From positions 1 through 33,311 of the IMG/VR virus record IMGVR_UViG_3300007734_000594: a stretch of 33,311 bases of DNA; one strand, written 5' to 3'. Positions 12,647 to 22,688 of this stretch are shown piece by piece. Each line of letters begins with the position of its first letter. Within the stretch, counting starts at the first letter, position 1. The DNA comes from a virus. The position numbers and the translations under genes are program-made. Under the pieces are notes generated by a model. It made no database searches and was not told where the DNA came from. It was given only the letters and a program-made list of their open reading frames with translations.

Positions 12647-13222
12647 TTATGCTGAGACTTTGAACCAGAGATCACCATTGACCCCGCCGCTCGGGGAGCT
12701 GGTGCTAACTGTTATTCGGTCTGTTGGTTCCGTGTAGATAGTCGCTTCCCCGGTGATCGTGTCAAAGTAAAGGAACTTTCCTTTTCTCGCCTCGATGTCG
12801 GGAAGGATAACGCCGGGGGAGATCTCATACGGGCTGAACTGAATACCTCGAGAGATCTTCTCATCGAGCTGTTGCAGCATGATAACCAGCGAGTCGAATT
12901 GCTGGTTGACGGCCGCTGTTTGAAAGTCGCCGCCGGGCTCGAAGTCTGTGACGCGGGCAAGCGCCATATCGCCAATGATGGTGATCACATCTGCCGCAAC
13001 CACGGCCGTTCCGCTGCCCGTTCCGGTTAGCGTGATGGATCCGGTTCCATCGAGGTTAAGCGAAACAGTGTAGTGCGAGGTTAGATCGAGCGGAATGCTG
13101 TTTTTGTAAACCGCAATATCCGTTTGGCTTATGACGTTGAAGGTGAACTGGAATGGGCCAAGCCCAGTATTCCCAGAATACTGAGCCTTTCTCGGCACAT
13201 CATTGATTGCGATTTCTGCCAT
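12647..13222 (-). CDS. Tail fibre, T7 gp17 N-terminal-like
   Basis: A 191-aa protein. Residues about 10-105 fit the N-terminal domain of T7-type tail fibres that attaches to the tail. The segments are YSGNTGLGPFQFTFNVISQTDIAVYKN, then a YTVSLNLDGTGSITLTGTG block and VAADVITIIGDMAL. A helical neck (AAVNQQFDSLVIMLQQLDEKI) and a short C-terminal region ending in SGGVNGDLWFKVSA follow. T7 gp17 is about three times longer, so here the host-binding part must be on other proteins, such as the glycine-rich adhesin. GGAAGGGTAAGG precedes ATG 13222. Confidence 0.78.
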   Translation of the reverse strand: MAEIAINDVPRKAQYSGNTGLGPFQFTFNVISQTDIAVYKNSIPLDLTSHYTVSLNLDGTGSITLTGTGSGTAVVAADVITIIGDMALARVTDFEPGGDFQTAAVNQQFDSLVIMLQQLDEKISRGIQFSPYEISPGVILPDIEARKGKFLYFDTITGEATIYTEPTDRITVSTSSPSGGVNGDLWFKVSA

Positions 13223-13257
13223 GCCTTACCCTTCCGCTACTCTGTTTTTACCAGATA

Positions 13258-15711
13258 TCACTGCCCAAACATAGCGCCAAGATTGGGCGCTCGATCTGGT
13301 GTCATCTGGCCCGGACGCCACCAATACTCTTGGCCGCGATCCTTCTTATATTTCTTCTCGAGATCCCGCATCCGTTTCTTGGCGTCGGGGTCTATCATCA
13401 TGCGGACCTGATCGATCACAGTGCGCTCGAGCGCCCCCCGAATATACCACACCGACGCCCCGGGCATATACCGAGATGCAAAGCCCAGCGCCTCCGATGC
13501 AATGTTGGTGTCCTGTCCGTTGACCATTTGCTGCATATTGCCAATCGTCAGGTTCTTAAGATCCTGAGCCAAGCCAACAACTGGACCCGCGATAGTTTCG
13601 GCCAGACCTCGATCATAGCGATTGAGATCTGCAAAGAGGAAATCACCAAAGATCGAAAGCCCGCCGCCTTGCAACATGGCCGCGCCCCAGAACGCGGCAT
13701 TCGGTGTCCCCTTGTTGCTGAACATCTCGATCGGGTCGCGCTGCTTCACAATCTCTTTGGTCTGCATTGCCAGAGCGCCCATCAGCGTCGTGCTGACAAC
13801 GAGGCCCGCCAGATATTTGCCCTTGTTCAAAGCGCCATCGGCCGTGATGCCGCGCATGATGTGCGTGTTCAGCAGGGTGACGGAGAAATTTTTATACATG
13901 GCAAACGAGCGCAGGATCTCACCTGAAATCGTGCCGGGCTTCACATCACCTGTAAGAGCCACGCGGCCGCGCAATGACGTTGACGGAATGGCATAGTTGG
14001 TTTCCGTGTCGATCATCATCAGGAGCTTGTCGGCAATGTCGTTTGCCAGCCGGGGATCGATGTCGGTGCGAGCTGCAACATCGTCGGCCCGCAGGAATTG
14101 CGCCCCCTGATAATCGTAAAGAGGCGTCTTGCGCAGGATCTCCCAGCGATCTTCCCCGATGCCATACTTCGACAAGGCCGAGCGAAGGTTTGGATCGAGC
14201 CCATCGAAGGACTTCCCGGCGTTGTCGGCCAGCGTTCCGAGGAACTCCATGCCAAACGTCCAGCGCCCGGCTTGCGTCCACGGCGACAGCAACGAAGCCC
14301 TCATAACGAAGTCACTAACCCGGCGCATTACCTCTGGCCCGGACATATCGCCAACAAAGCGCATCTGCCCAGCAGCCATTGTTGACCAGCCTTCAGCGGT
14401 AAGGCCGAGGCGCAATGCCAAGCGCCCCTTGTCCTCGGATGCAACCAGCATCTTAAGCGTATCGTTGATCGTATTCATTTGCGGCAGGCCGTTGAATTGC
14501 CGCGTCATGCGTTGAAAGTTGAGATCCGTCAAAGCCGCCAATGCGGCCGACCCGAGCTGCGCCGCCTGCAAGCCTTGCCGGATGCCCGCCATTGTCAGGG
14601 CCATCGTTGAATTGATGGGCGAGCTGTTTGACCCGGTGATCATTCCATAGATATCGCTCATCGTCTTGGACGCCGACGCGGCATTTGGGACGTTTGCCTT
14701 TGTCATGCTTTGGCTGATGAAATTCAGCGTTGCCGTCGGGTTGGGCCCCAGCCGCTCCATCAGCGCAATCTCTTTTGACATGATATCGATATGCCCAAGC
14801 ATCACATCGAACGGCTCAGGGTTGCCGAATTTGTCTTGGTATTCCATCCACGAATCGGCGCTTTTGAAAACAAAGAAGCGGTGATCTTGATGCCGGGATG
14901 CAATAGACTTGCCCGCGCCCTGACCTTTCGGAACCATCTTGCTGACGCCGTTCGTGCTGATCGTCTCATAAGCGTCTTTCAATGCCAACTCGAGCCGCTC
15001 AGGCGTGAATGGAAGTCCGCTGCGCTGATCGATCATCTTTGCCATATCGATGCGCTGCACGATGTAAGAGCGCCAATCGTTATACCCTGCGGCCTTGACC
15101 TTCTCTGCGCTGTGGCTTTGAGGCAATGCCCAATCCGAGCGTTTTGATATCGCTCCGCCTGCCGCATTGTATCTCGATGCCAGATAGTCCGACGCCTTGG
15201 CCCATGCCGTCGCCATCTCTCTTGCCGCTGCGTCGCCAGTGTTCTCGCCAAATGCTTCGCGGATGAGGTTCTTCATTGCGGCCTTGTTGCGGGTGCGGCC
15301 GATAATGTCGCGCCGGAAAGTTGCCAAGACCTGATCCATCATCGATGTCGCCCGGCGCTGGATCACATTGTGAAGCTGAGCAACGCTCGGATATCGGCTT
15401 AGAGTGTCCTGCTCGAGCAAAGCAACCGCAGCGGATCCCATATGCTTAACGTCGCCGCCTCGATAGGTTGCCATGTCCTTTTGGATAGACTTCCATGATT
15501 GAGCTTGCAGAAGAACGCGGCGCTTGCGCTGCACCGAGGCAATCTTCATTGCCGCCGCAGCATCGATTGCCGCCTTGCTCTGCGCTGGGCCCGGCCCCAT
15601 CTGCTTATTGTATTGAGCCTCAAGCTCATCGAAGAGCCCGATTGCCTCATCGGCCTGCTCTTTGGTGATGGTCTTACCGATAGCGCCTTCGATGCAAGCT
15701 TTGAAACTCAT
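13258..15711 (-). CDS. Large internal virion (ejection) protein, 817 aa
   Basis: An 817-aa mostly helical protein. The first 250 residues are charged and rich in K, Q and R. The middle contains a long helical stretch, and from about 628 there are hydrophobic segments (LAGLVVSTTLMGALAM; later FWGAAMLQGGGLSIFGDFLF) of the kind that could insert in the host envelope. The C-terminus is basic (KKRMRDLEKKYKKDRG). It is the third of three very large genes after the nozzle, where T7-like phages encode the gp14-16 ejectosome. No transglycosylase motif is seen. It overlaps the preceding gene as ATGA. Role by position and membrane-active segments, not by a recognised motif. Confidence 0.72.
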   Translation of the reverse strand: MSFKACIEGAIGKTITKEQADEAIGLFDELEAQYNKQMGPGPAQSKAAIDAAAAMKIASVQRKRRVLLQAQSWKSIQKDMATYRGGDVKHMGSAAVALLEQDTLSRYPSVAQLHNVIQRRATSMMDQVLATFRRDIIGRTRNKAAMKNLIREAFGENTGDAAAREMATAWAKASDYLASRYNAAGGAISKRSDWALPQSHSAEKVKAAGYNDWRSYIVQRIDMAKMIDQRSGLPFTPERLELALKDAYETISTNGVSKMVPKGQGAGKSIASRHQDHRFFVFKSADSWMEYQDKFGNPEPFDVMLGHIDIMSKEIALMERLGPNPTATLNFISQSMTKANVPNAASASKTMSDIYGMITGSNSSPINSTMALTMAGIRQGLQAAQLGSAALAALTDLNFQRMTRQFNGLPQMNTINDTLKMLVASEDKGRLALRLGLTAEGWSTMAAGQMRFVGDMSGPEVMRRVSDFVMRASLLSPWTQAGRWTFGMEFLGTLADNAGKSFDGLDPNLRSALSKYGIGEDRWEILRKTPLYDYQGAQFLRADDVAARTDIDPRLANDIADKLLMMIDTETNYAIPSTSLRGRVALTGDVKPGTISGEILRSFAMYKNFSVTLLNTHIMRGITADGALNKGKYLAGLVVSTTLMGALAMQTKEIVKQRDPIEMFSNKGTPNAAFWGAAMLQGGGLSIFGDFLFADLNRYDRGLAETIAGPVVGLAQDLKNLTIGNMQQMVNGQDTNIASEALGFASRYMPGASVWYIRGALERTVIDQVRMMIDPDAKKRMRDLEKKYKKDRGQEYWWRPGQMTPDRAPNLGAMFGQ

Positions 15712-18700
15712 ATCCCGCAGATCCCCAATTGTTCGATGAACTTATCTTCTGCTTCCAGCATAGTCTTTATTTGAGCCATAGTCATTGTTTGCGGCACAAT
15801 GTCGCCATTGGCATCTTGCACTAGACCAACCGATATCGTATCTGTTGCTTGCAGCTCGTCTATCATGTCGCGCTGCATGATCGCCACCTGATCAAACAAA
15901 CTACCTTCAGGCATGGCGGCATTACCACCGCGCAAAGGTTTGGATCCTGCCACTTGCATGATCTGCTGTTGCGTAACAACATCGACGCCGGGGATCAGCG
16001 CTTGCTGGCCCGCCGACGTAAGCTCAAATTGAGCTTCATCATAAGAGGGAATCATGCGGTTATTTGTGGACAAGGATTCGGATGTGGTTGCCATCGAGGG
16101 CAAAGAGGCGCTTTGCTGGACATCCGGCAGCGGTTGGGGCGGAAGCCCCGAGCTGGCTCGAATGACGCTATCAGATGAGCGGGCCATCGAAGTGCCCGAG
16201 GCCAAGGTCGCCGCTTTGCTTGTGGCGATAGGCGCTCCAATGCCAAGCTTTTCTTTGAAAGATGCGTCAAGCTGATCCGTCACTGCCCCGTAAAGCTCTT
16301 TCATCTGAGCTTCGAGCTTGGCCTTAACGTCCAATGGGGTATCTGGGTTGTTCCAGATATCATACATATCATGGCCGGATGGGCCAAACTTGCTTGGGTT
16401 TTCCTTTGCATCCCGCATTCCCGGGGGCCAGACTTGGATCTCGCCAAGACCGCCATCGTCAAACACAACCATAAGCTTGCGGTCAAAATAACCAACATCG
16501 GTTTTGATCCACCCTTCATCGATGAGGTGAAACCGCTTTGCCAGCCCGGCAACAAAAGCATCTGCCTCGGCTATTGTGTTCACACTGATGCCAGTGCGAG
16601 CTGCGTCGGTAATAGTCTGATACTTACCAACGCGCCCTTTCTTCAGAAGCTTCTCGTCGATCTTTTTAAGTGTCTTTACCGGGGCCGCTTCAAAAACAAA
16701 CCCGAGATCTGCCGCAATTTTTTGGGCTTCTGCGTTTAGGTCGCCGTGGTTTTTGGTTGCCATCTCGATATATGGCACAACATCCTTTGGCTGTCTGGCC
16801 TGTAGCTGCTGTTGAATTGTGCGGAGATCCGCATCCGTCAGATCCTTAGCGATGACAAAGCGGCGCTTGGTCTTTCCCATCGTATCTTGTTTGAAGATGC
16901 GATCGACGGCTTTGATCGCCTGCTCTCGTTTATACTCTCCCTCATTAACAATCTTGACGGGCATCTCAGCCCACCCGGCCTGATCCGCAATTGCATAGGT
17001 CGAGTTTCCGTCGAGGATGGAATATGTCCCGTCCCCATTGTCGGCAACAAGGATTGCGCCGCGCTTTTCAATTTCGCCTCGAGCTGCTTGCTGCATGAAC
17101 GGCACAGCGTTGCGGACGCCTTCTGGCCGCACTTTGACAGGCACGATCTTAGATACCGGAATGAGGGTGTCGCCCTTTTGGAGCTTCATATACGGCTTCC
17201 AATCGGCCTCGATATCACCGGGCTGAAGAACTTGCGGGATCTCGGCTGCGGGAGCTGGCGCGGCTTCAGGTGCAGGAAACATATCCTGCGTTAACTGATC
17301 GATCTGCTGCTCGGCCGCTACGCCGTTTGGTTCTTCGAATCCATCAAGGACTGGTTCTTTGCCGACTGTATCTGCGCTGCCCGGCGACGGACCATCGAGA
17401 GTGCGCCCAATGTCGCTAGAAGATATCCGGTCGAGATCGCCTGTTGCAATTGCATTGCGGACTGATTCGAGGAAGTCTCGGGTTGGACGCCCATAACTTC
17501 CGGTGTCGCGGAAGGCTCTGGCTGCGGCTGAGAGGGCATCAGAGACGGGCCCTTTGCGGTTGGCAAGGGTTTGGAGGAGGGCGATGGTTTGCGCATCTTG
17601 GGTTGCTTTCTGCTCGTTGAGCTGACGATCGAGGACGTTCCCGCCTTCTGCTTCGATGCGGTCTGCGTTTCGCGTTAGGTTGGCGAATGTCGCCTTGTCC
17701 TGCTTGAGCTGGCGATAAGCTTGGTCGAGGATCTTTGCCCGCTCGGTGAATAGGCTTTCCGTTACAGTCTCTTCCCCAAACAGGGAGAATTGCTGCACTT
17801 GCTCGGCGTCGGCTTCTCGCACTTGCCGGACAATCGCCTCTGCCTGAAACACATTGGCGGGCTCAGACTTTGCCAAGATCTTTACCGCAGCGTCTTGCAG
17901 ATCTTTCCTGTCGCTGAGAACGCGGCCGATGATCGCGCCATAGTTTGCCGGGATCACCTCGTTGATGATCGCGCCAAAGGCGTTGTCGGTCAGGTTGATC
18001 ATGTCATTCGCTTGGCGAACCAAGACGGACGAAGGCGGAAGCGTCTTGCCAATCAGCGAAGAAAAGCCCGCCGGGTCGATCCGCGCCACCTTTGCGGCAT
18101 CGATCGCGGATCCGCTGCCCTCTGCGATGTTCTTGATTGCGGCCACAACCATAGCCTGTTCAGGCGTCACGCCGTCGGCTTCGCGCAACTTGCGCCCATA
18201 GATCACGACATTCTGAGATGGATCCTCAGACATGATCCGCTTTGCAAGCCCGAGGCGCTGGTGTCCATCTGCCACAAACATCCGGCCGTCGGCATATTCA
18301 TAGACGAGGATCTCGCCGCCCAAGATTGGATCCCAGACCTTAACGCCGCGCAGGCGCTCGGACACACCGAAAGCGTCGCCGCCCATCTTGAACTGGAACG
18401 TCTTTGCATCGACGCCAATTTCATTCGGATTGAACCGGAATACAAACCCATCGAGGTTGTCGGCCTGCTGCAAGATTGCGTCGGGCTTCACCATCTCGAT
18501 CGGCACGGCTTTGATCTTTGGCACTTCGCCATTGAATAGGCTGCGCTGAGCGTCGGCCATTGTGCTGGCATGATCAATGATTGTGCCGACCGGATTGCCG
18601 GAAATCGGATTGCTGGTTTCGATGTCTTGAAGATCCTGCGCAAGCGTAATGGCCGTGTTTGCTTCGCGGCTGATCTTTACCCCGGCAGACTTCAACGTCT

Positions 18701-19589
18701 CGACCCCGGAGATCATTTGATCAGGCGTGAGCATCCGATCAAGTTGCGGTTGCGACGAATCAAGAAAATCGATTAACGCCCGCGTCGGCTTTGTTACGCC
18801 GGAATTAATATCGATGCCCCGGGAGACAGCGCCAGCGCCAGCGCCTGCAATGGCCTTGGCCCCAGCCCCAGCAATTGGGAGCGCACCGCCGACAAGAGCT
18901 GCGCCAACCACATTGTTGATAAAGTCTTGTGAGGTGTATTCCAGACCGACCTTGCCATACCATTCAGCGATAGCGGGTTGCAAAGCCGCTTCAGATCCGC
19001 CGTTGATCAAAGCTTCACGCAAAGCAAACCCGGTCAAGGATTTCGCTCCGGCCCCGCCAAAAGCAAGATACGGCACGTTGCTGGGATCAACCGCGCCAGC
19101 GCTTAACGCGCCAAGGAACTGAGCCACCCCGATCATAAAGCCTTCGCTATTTTGATCTACGGCCGCAAAATCCGCAGCGGCAAGCTTTGCCTCTGTTATT
19201 GTTTTTTCGTTAAGAGCCTCGAAGCTCATCAAGTCCAAGATTGGCTTTGGGATTAGGCCCGGGCTTTTTGTGTTTGCCTCCGTAACGAAATCCATGAACT
19301 CCTTGGCCCGCCAGCGATACATTTGCTCGGGGTTTCCGGCGGTAGCTGAGATGCCGATACCGACATTCAAATGATCTGCGGGCGAGTAGAAATTTGACCC
19401 TGTAAGCTCATTGACCTGATCAACCATCGGGCCCCAAAGGTCGCGCAAAATTGCAGAGGACGCCTGACCCCCATCGTGGTAATTGGCAGACTTCTGTGAC
19501 GCATAGTAGTTTTCTGAGAATGTCCCTGCTTGGGTGCTTCGAACTGCATCAGCCTGAAGCGCGGTCGGGTCGAACTTGTCAAAGATCAT
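15708..19589 (-). CDS. 1293-aa internal virion protein with ParB-like and RelA/SpoT-like segments
   Basis: Probably an ejected multi-domain virion protein. (1) About 215-255: an A/G-rich hydrophobic segment (VVGAALVGGALPIAGAGAKA), perhaps membrane-active. (2) About 362-500: ParB/sulfiredoxin-like, with an IEMVKPD strand and DGHQRLGLAKR at 441-451 equal to the ParB DGxxR motif. (3) About 600-780: coiled linker with a proline/alanine-rich hinge at 770-790. (4) About 806-882: a second ParB-like unit, LIPVSKIVPV to ILDGNSTYAIADQAGW. (5) About 960-1110: RelA/SpoT-synthetase-like, with DAARTGISVNTIAEADAFVAGL, FHLIDEG, GYFDRKLMVVF and GEIQVW. (6) A disordered Ser-rich region and a C-terminal helical tail. 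It sits between two other ejection-type genes and overlaps both as ATGA. Domain calls are by motif, and catalysis is unproven. Confidence 0.7.
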   Translation of the reverse strand: MIFDKFDPTALQADAVRSTQAGTFSENYYASQKSANYHDGGQASSAILRDLWGPMVDQVNELTGSNFYSPADHLNVGIGISATAGNPEQMYRWRAKEFMDFVTEANTKSPGLIPKPILDLMSFEALNEKTITEAKLAAADFAAVDQNSEGFMIGVAQFLGALSAGAVDPSNVPYLAFGGAGAKSLTGFALREALINGGSEAALQPAIAEWYGKVGLEYTSQDFINNVVGAALVGGALPIAGAGAKAIAGAGAGAVSRGIDINSGVTKPTRALIDFLDSSQPQLDRMLTPDQMISGVETLKSAGVKISREANTAITLAQDLQDIETSNPISGNPVGTIIDHASTMADAQRSLFNGEVPKIKAVPIEMVKPDAILQQADNLDGFVFRFNPNEIGVDAKTFQFKMGGDAFGVSERLRGVKVWDPILGGEILVYEYADGRMFVADGHQRLGLAKRIMSEDPSQNVVIYGRKLREADGVTPEQAMVVAAIKNIAEGSGSAIDAAKVARIDPAGFSSLIGKTLPPSSVLVRQANDMINLTDNAFGAIINEVIPANYGAIIGRVLSDRKDLQDAAVKILAKSEPANVFQAEAIVRQVREADAEQVQQFSLFGEETVTESLFTERAKILDQAYRQLKQDKATFANLTRNADRIEAEGGNVLDRQLNEQKATQDAQTIALLQTLANRKGPVSDALSAAARAFRDTGSYGRPTRDFLESVRNAIATGDLDRISSSDIGRTLDGPSPGSADTVGKEPVLDGFEEPNGVAAEQQIDQLTQDMFPAPEAAPAPAAEIPQVLQPGDIEADWKPYMKLQKGDTLIPVSKIVPVKVRPEGVRNAVPFMQQAARGEIEKRGAILVADNGDGTYSILDGNSTYAIADQAGWAEMPVKIVNEGEYKREQAIKAVDRIFKQDTMGKTKRRFVIAKDLTDADLRTIQQQLQARQPKDVVPYIEMATKNHGDLNAEAQKIAADLGFVFEAAPVKTLKKIDEKLLKKGRVGKYQTITDAARTGISVNTIAEADAFVAGLAKRFHLIDEGWIKTDVGYFDRKLMVVFDDGGLGEIQVWPPGMRDAKENPSKFGPSGHDMYDIWNNPDTPLDVKAKLEAQMKELYGAVTDQLDASFKEKLGIGAPIATSKAATLASGTSMARSSDSVIRASSGLPPQPLPDVQQSASLPSMATTSESLSTNNRMIPSYDEAQFELTSAGQQALIPGVDVVTQQQIMQVAGSKPLRGGNAAMPEGSLFDQVAIMQRDMIDELQATDTISVGLVQDANGDIVPQTMTMAQIKTMLEAEDKFIEQLGICGI

Positions 19590-22168
19590 TGGGATCCCCC
19601 GCCCATTTTGTTCAGATCAAGCAGAATGCGCGTTCCGTTTTTGTCGGCCCAATCTACGGACATTCCGTTAAATGAAGAGCGCAAGGTCCATACTGTCTTG
19701 CCGTTCTCTTGGCCAAGATTGAAGGGATACCAATCCGAGCCCGGCAAAGCCTCAACCGGGAAATCAACCAAGTCGGACTTGTTGGAAACGAATGCGGCAA
19801 GGAAGTTTTTGCCATAGTCCGGATAGCCGACTGGATCACTCAGCAGATCGATGAATGTTGGCGTAAGCCCACGCGGGACCAGAGCCGGGGAGCTGAACTC
19901 ATTTGAAACAGTCATGTTGCCCATCGCAGCATCGATGAACTCATTGTATTTTTCAGCGTCAAACCCTGTGGCGGCAGATGGGTTTTGAGCGGCATAATCG
20001 GAATACATCGCATCGGCCGCGACGATTACCGATTCGCGATATTTCGGCAAAGAATACAGCGCGCCGCCAAGGCGTTCATCTGCCGTGTTCTTTGGATCAT
20101 TGCCGCCAAGCGACGACGGCTTTTCCACCTTCAAACCACGCAACACAGCTTGAGCAACATCCAAATTGCCATCAGCGACAAGCCCGCCAACATGGGCGTA
20201 AATCGATTTGTCGGCCCCAATCTCAGCAAGGATCCGCTCGGCCGTCGGCCCGCCGCCGCGAACAATGCCATCGAGCATAACAAGTTGTTGCCCGACGGAT
20301 CCGGCCTCGAGGGTTGCGGTAAATTGTGCCTTCTCCTGCGGCAAGAAGATGTTTTGCCCTGACGTTCCAAAGCGGGCCTCAAGCTTGGTTACGTCATCGA
20401 GCCTGCGTTCAAACGACTGGACAACAGTTTCCGGGCTTTTGAAATCCAGCGGTTGCCCAACAACGTGGGCATTCCCTTGCGCGTCGACGAGCTGGATCCG
20501 CTGCGCCCGTGCAAACGATAGCGCATCGCCTTTTGCGATTGCATCAGACTGCGACGCCTGTAACCCCATCAAGAGCTTTGCCCGGCGACCATTCATCGCA
20601 AGGGCTTCCATTGTAGTCATGCCCGTTGGAGTTTGCGCTGGGATATCCTGCGCCAGCTTTTGAATGAACGCGTTTTGCTGGGGCGATGTCATCTCGCGCC
20701 AATCGGCAAAGTCTTTGGAGATCTGTTTGATCTCAGTTACCTTCGTCAAAAGCTCGGCCGTCATCTGGCTTTCTGGAACCTTGGCGATTTGCGCCGTGAT
20801 CTCAGTAATCGCAAGTTGGACAACCGCCGGGTTTGGATTTGTCTGATCGAGCTGCTGACCCAGAACATCAATGGCCGTGCCAATCTGCGCAATGACCGGG
20901 CCCGCCGTTTCTTTGTCCGCTTTCAGCGCATCAGCCGCAGCCAGATCGAGCGCCTTTTGCGCCGCATCCCGCGCCTGCGTTGCAAAGTTAAGCATTGATG
21001 TTTCATCGGTAGTATCCAGCCCGGGGCCTCCGACGCCGGGAACGCCCGAGGTTAGGCGCGTGACTTCGCTGTTCAGCTCATCGACGTTCATGCCGCGAAC
21101 GCCTGAGACAAAGGTTATGTCGGCCTGAAGGTTGGCAACCTTGCCTGCCAAAGTGGGATCGAACTCTGCGAGAGCCTGAGCTTTTTCTTGCAGAGCGGCG
21201 ATACGAGTCGGATCCGGCGTCCCGCCCGAACCAAGAACCTTGGCCTCGGATTGGAGCTGGTCCGACAATGTGCTTGCATCGACCCGGAGCGATTCCGTCC
21301 GTGTGTTGTAGATCGTGCTGGACTTGCTCCAAAGCGAAAGCGTGTCGGTGTAATCTAAGCCCGGCAGCGGTTTGTCCGGCGGCGTCATTGCCCTAGCTTT
21401 GAGATCCGCAAGAGGCATGGTCATGGCGGAAAAGGCTGCGTGTTCCGTCACAGCATCCTTTAAAGCTGATGCCGCCCATGCCGCCGCTTTGTCCGGCTTG
21501 ACGCCAGCATCAATCAAAAGGTTCATGCGATTTTGCGACATGGTGTAAAGCGTTTCCGGCGTGATGCCGGGGATCAGCGCCGTCTGCATCATGTTGGCCG
21601 CGTAGAGCTTGCCAGCGTCCTCTATGCGAGAGGATTGAGCCGCCTTGGCCTGAGACTCAACATAGGAACCATAGCGCTGTATGGCCTGATCTGACGCCTC
21701 TGCAATGCGAATGCGCAGCATCCCGGCGGCGTCCGGATCTAGCGTCGAAAGCGTTGCGGCATATCCGTCGGTAATGTCGGCCAGATGCGACGAAACATCC
21801 GCGATCGACATTCCAGTTTTTTGCGCGTCTTGCAAAAGGCTGTTGATGTCCTTGTCGGACTGCATCTGGATCTCAGCCGAGGCAATGCGGTTGGCCGATT
21901 GGAACGCCACTGTGTCGAAAGTGGTTGTCGGGCCCCCAGCTTTTTGGATCCGGCTCAGCGTTTCGACCGCGCCGAGATCCGCGACTGTCTGCTTGGCGCG
22001 TTGCTCTGCCTTTTTCTCTGCGAAGCCAAATGCGAAATCCGCCATACGACCGAGGCTTTGGCCTATGCTTTGAGCAGCATTGGCTTGCTCTCGGATGTTT
22101 GCGAAGTCCAATTGCGCTGGCTGTGCGGCCCTCACCCCAAGACGTTCGTAGCGCGGAAGCATCGCCAT
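19586..22168 (-). CDS. Large internal virion protein, 860 aa (gp15-like by position)
   Basis: An 860-aa, highly helical protein rich in A, Q, D and E, with many heptad-like stretches and few aromatics until the end, where a short beta-like part appears (DWYPFNLGQENGKTVWTLRS). The first 60 residues contain FAEKKAEQRAKQTVADLG, a long amphipathic helix. This is the composition of podovirus internal core proteins such as T7 gp15, which form the tube through which DNA passes. No enzyme motif was found. It follows the gp14-like gene and overlaps the 1293-aa gene as ATGA. AGAGG lies seven bases before ATG 22168. Confidence 0.72.
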   Translation of the reverse strand: MAMLPRYERLGVRAAQPAQLDFANIREQANAAQSIGQSLGRMADFAFGFAEKKAEQRAKQTVADLGAVETLSRIQKAGGPTTTFDTVAFQSANRIASAEIQMQSDKDINSLLQDAQKTGMSIADVSSHLADITDGYAATLSTLDPDAAGMLRIRIAEASDQAIQRYGSYVESQAKAAQSSRIEDAGKLYAANMMQTALIPGITPETLYTMSQNRMNLLIDAGVKPDKAAAWAASALKDAVTEHAAFSAMTMPLADLKARAMTPPDKPLPGLDYTDTLSLWSKSSTIYNTRTESLRVDASTLSDQLQSEAKVLGSGGTPDPTRIAALQEKAQALAEFDPTLAGKVANLQADITFVSGVRGMNVDELNSEVTRLTSGVPGVGGPGLDTTDETSMLNFATQARDAAQKALDLAAADALKADKETAGPVIAQIGTAIDVLGQQLDQTNPNPAVVQLAITEITAQIAKVPESQMTAELLTKVTEIKQISKDFADWREMTSPQQNAFIQKLAQDIPAQTPTGMTTMEALAMNGRRAKLLMGLQASQSDAIAKGDALSFARAQRIQLVDAQGNAHVVGQPLDFKSPETVVQSFERRLDDVTKLEARFGTSGQNIFLPQEKAQFTATLEAGSVGQQLVMLDGIVRGGGPTAERILAEIGADKSIYAHVGGLVADGNLDVAQAVLRGLKVEKPSSLGGNDPKNTADERLGGALYSLPKYRESVIVAADAMYSDYAAQNPSAATGFDAEKYNEFIDAAMGNMTVSNEFSSPALVPRGLTPTFIDLLSDPVGYPDYGKNFLAAFVSNKSDLVDFPVEALPGSDWYPFNLGQENGKTVWTLRSSFNGMSVDWADKNGTRILLDLNKMGGGSQ

Positions 22169-22183
22169 AGTTTTACCTCTTGG

Positions 22184-22687
22184 TTAGTTAGAGCGGAACA
22201 TCCCGCCTTGTGAGACAGGGTTGTAAGTCTGCGCCGGAAACAAACTGAAAGTCGGATTAAGATCGAGAGCCCGGCCAATTCCATAACCGAGCGACCCGGC
22301 AGCTTGACCAATTCCAGCAACAAACGCAGATTGCCCGGCCTGCCTGTAGATTGCAGCCTGAGCCTGCGCCCCGGCCGTTGCAAGGACAGCATTGTCCAGA
22401 GCCGTGCCGTATTCCGATGAGGCTTCAGCTCGAGCAAACTCCTGCATCACTCGAGCGGATCCGCTTGTGGGATCGACGTTGCCAGCCCCGGCCATTGCAA
22501 TTGTCGCGGCAAGGGTTTCGTTTAGGTTGCGCAAAACATCCGCGCCCTGTTGACGATATGCGATTGCCTGAGAGCGCCCTTGGATCTTTGCTTGAGCCGC
22601 CTGCGCGTTGTATTGCTGTCGCTGGGCGGCGCCGCCAGCAATAGACGAAGCCGCTGAAGCCGCCATCAATACAGTTTCGATGCCCAT
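22184..22687 (-). CDS. Internal virion protein, T7 gp14-like
   Basis: A 167-aa protein rich in A, Q and G. Its N-terminal hydrophobic helix (VLMAASAASSIAGGAAQ) is followed by long Ala/Gln helices (QYNAQAAQAKIQGRSQAIAY) and a GAGNVDPTSGSARVMQEF motif. This last motif is typical of internal virion protein B homologues of T7 gp14, which forms the outer-membrane part of the ejection channel. Its size and place (just after the nozzle, before two huge internal proteins) match. GGGAGAATAAG precedes ATG 22687. Confidence 0.82.
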   Translation of the reverse strand: MGIETVLMAASAASSIAGGAAQRQQYNAQAAQAKIQGRSQAIAYRQQGADVLRNLNETLAATIAMAGAGNVDPTSGSARVMQEFARAEASSEYGTALDNAVLATAGAQAQAAIYRQAGQSAFVAGIGQAAGSLGYGIGRALDLNPTFSLFPAQTYNPVSQGGMFRSN

Positions 22688-22688
22688 C

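Noticed and set aside
13207-13926. 239-codon plus-strand frame antisense to the internal virion gene
   Set aside because: It is an antisense shadow of a long minus gene, with no domain and no credible start.
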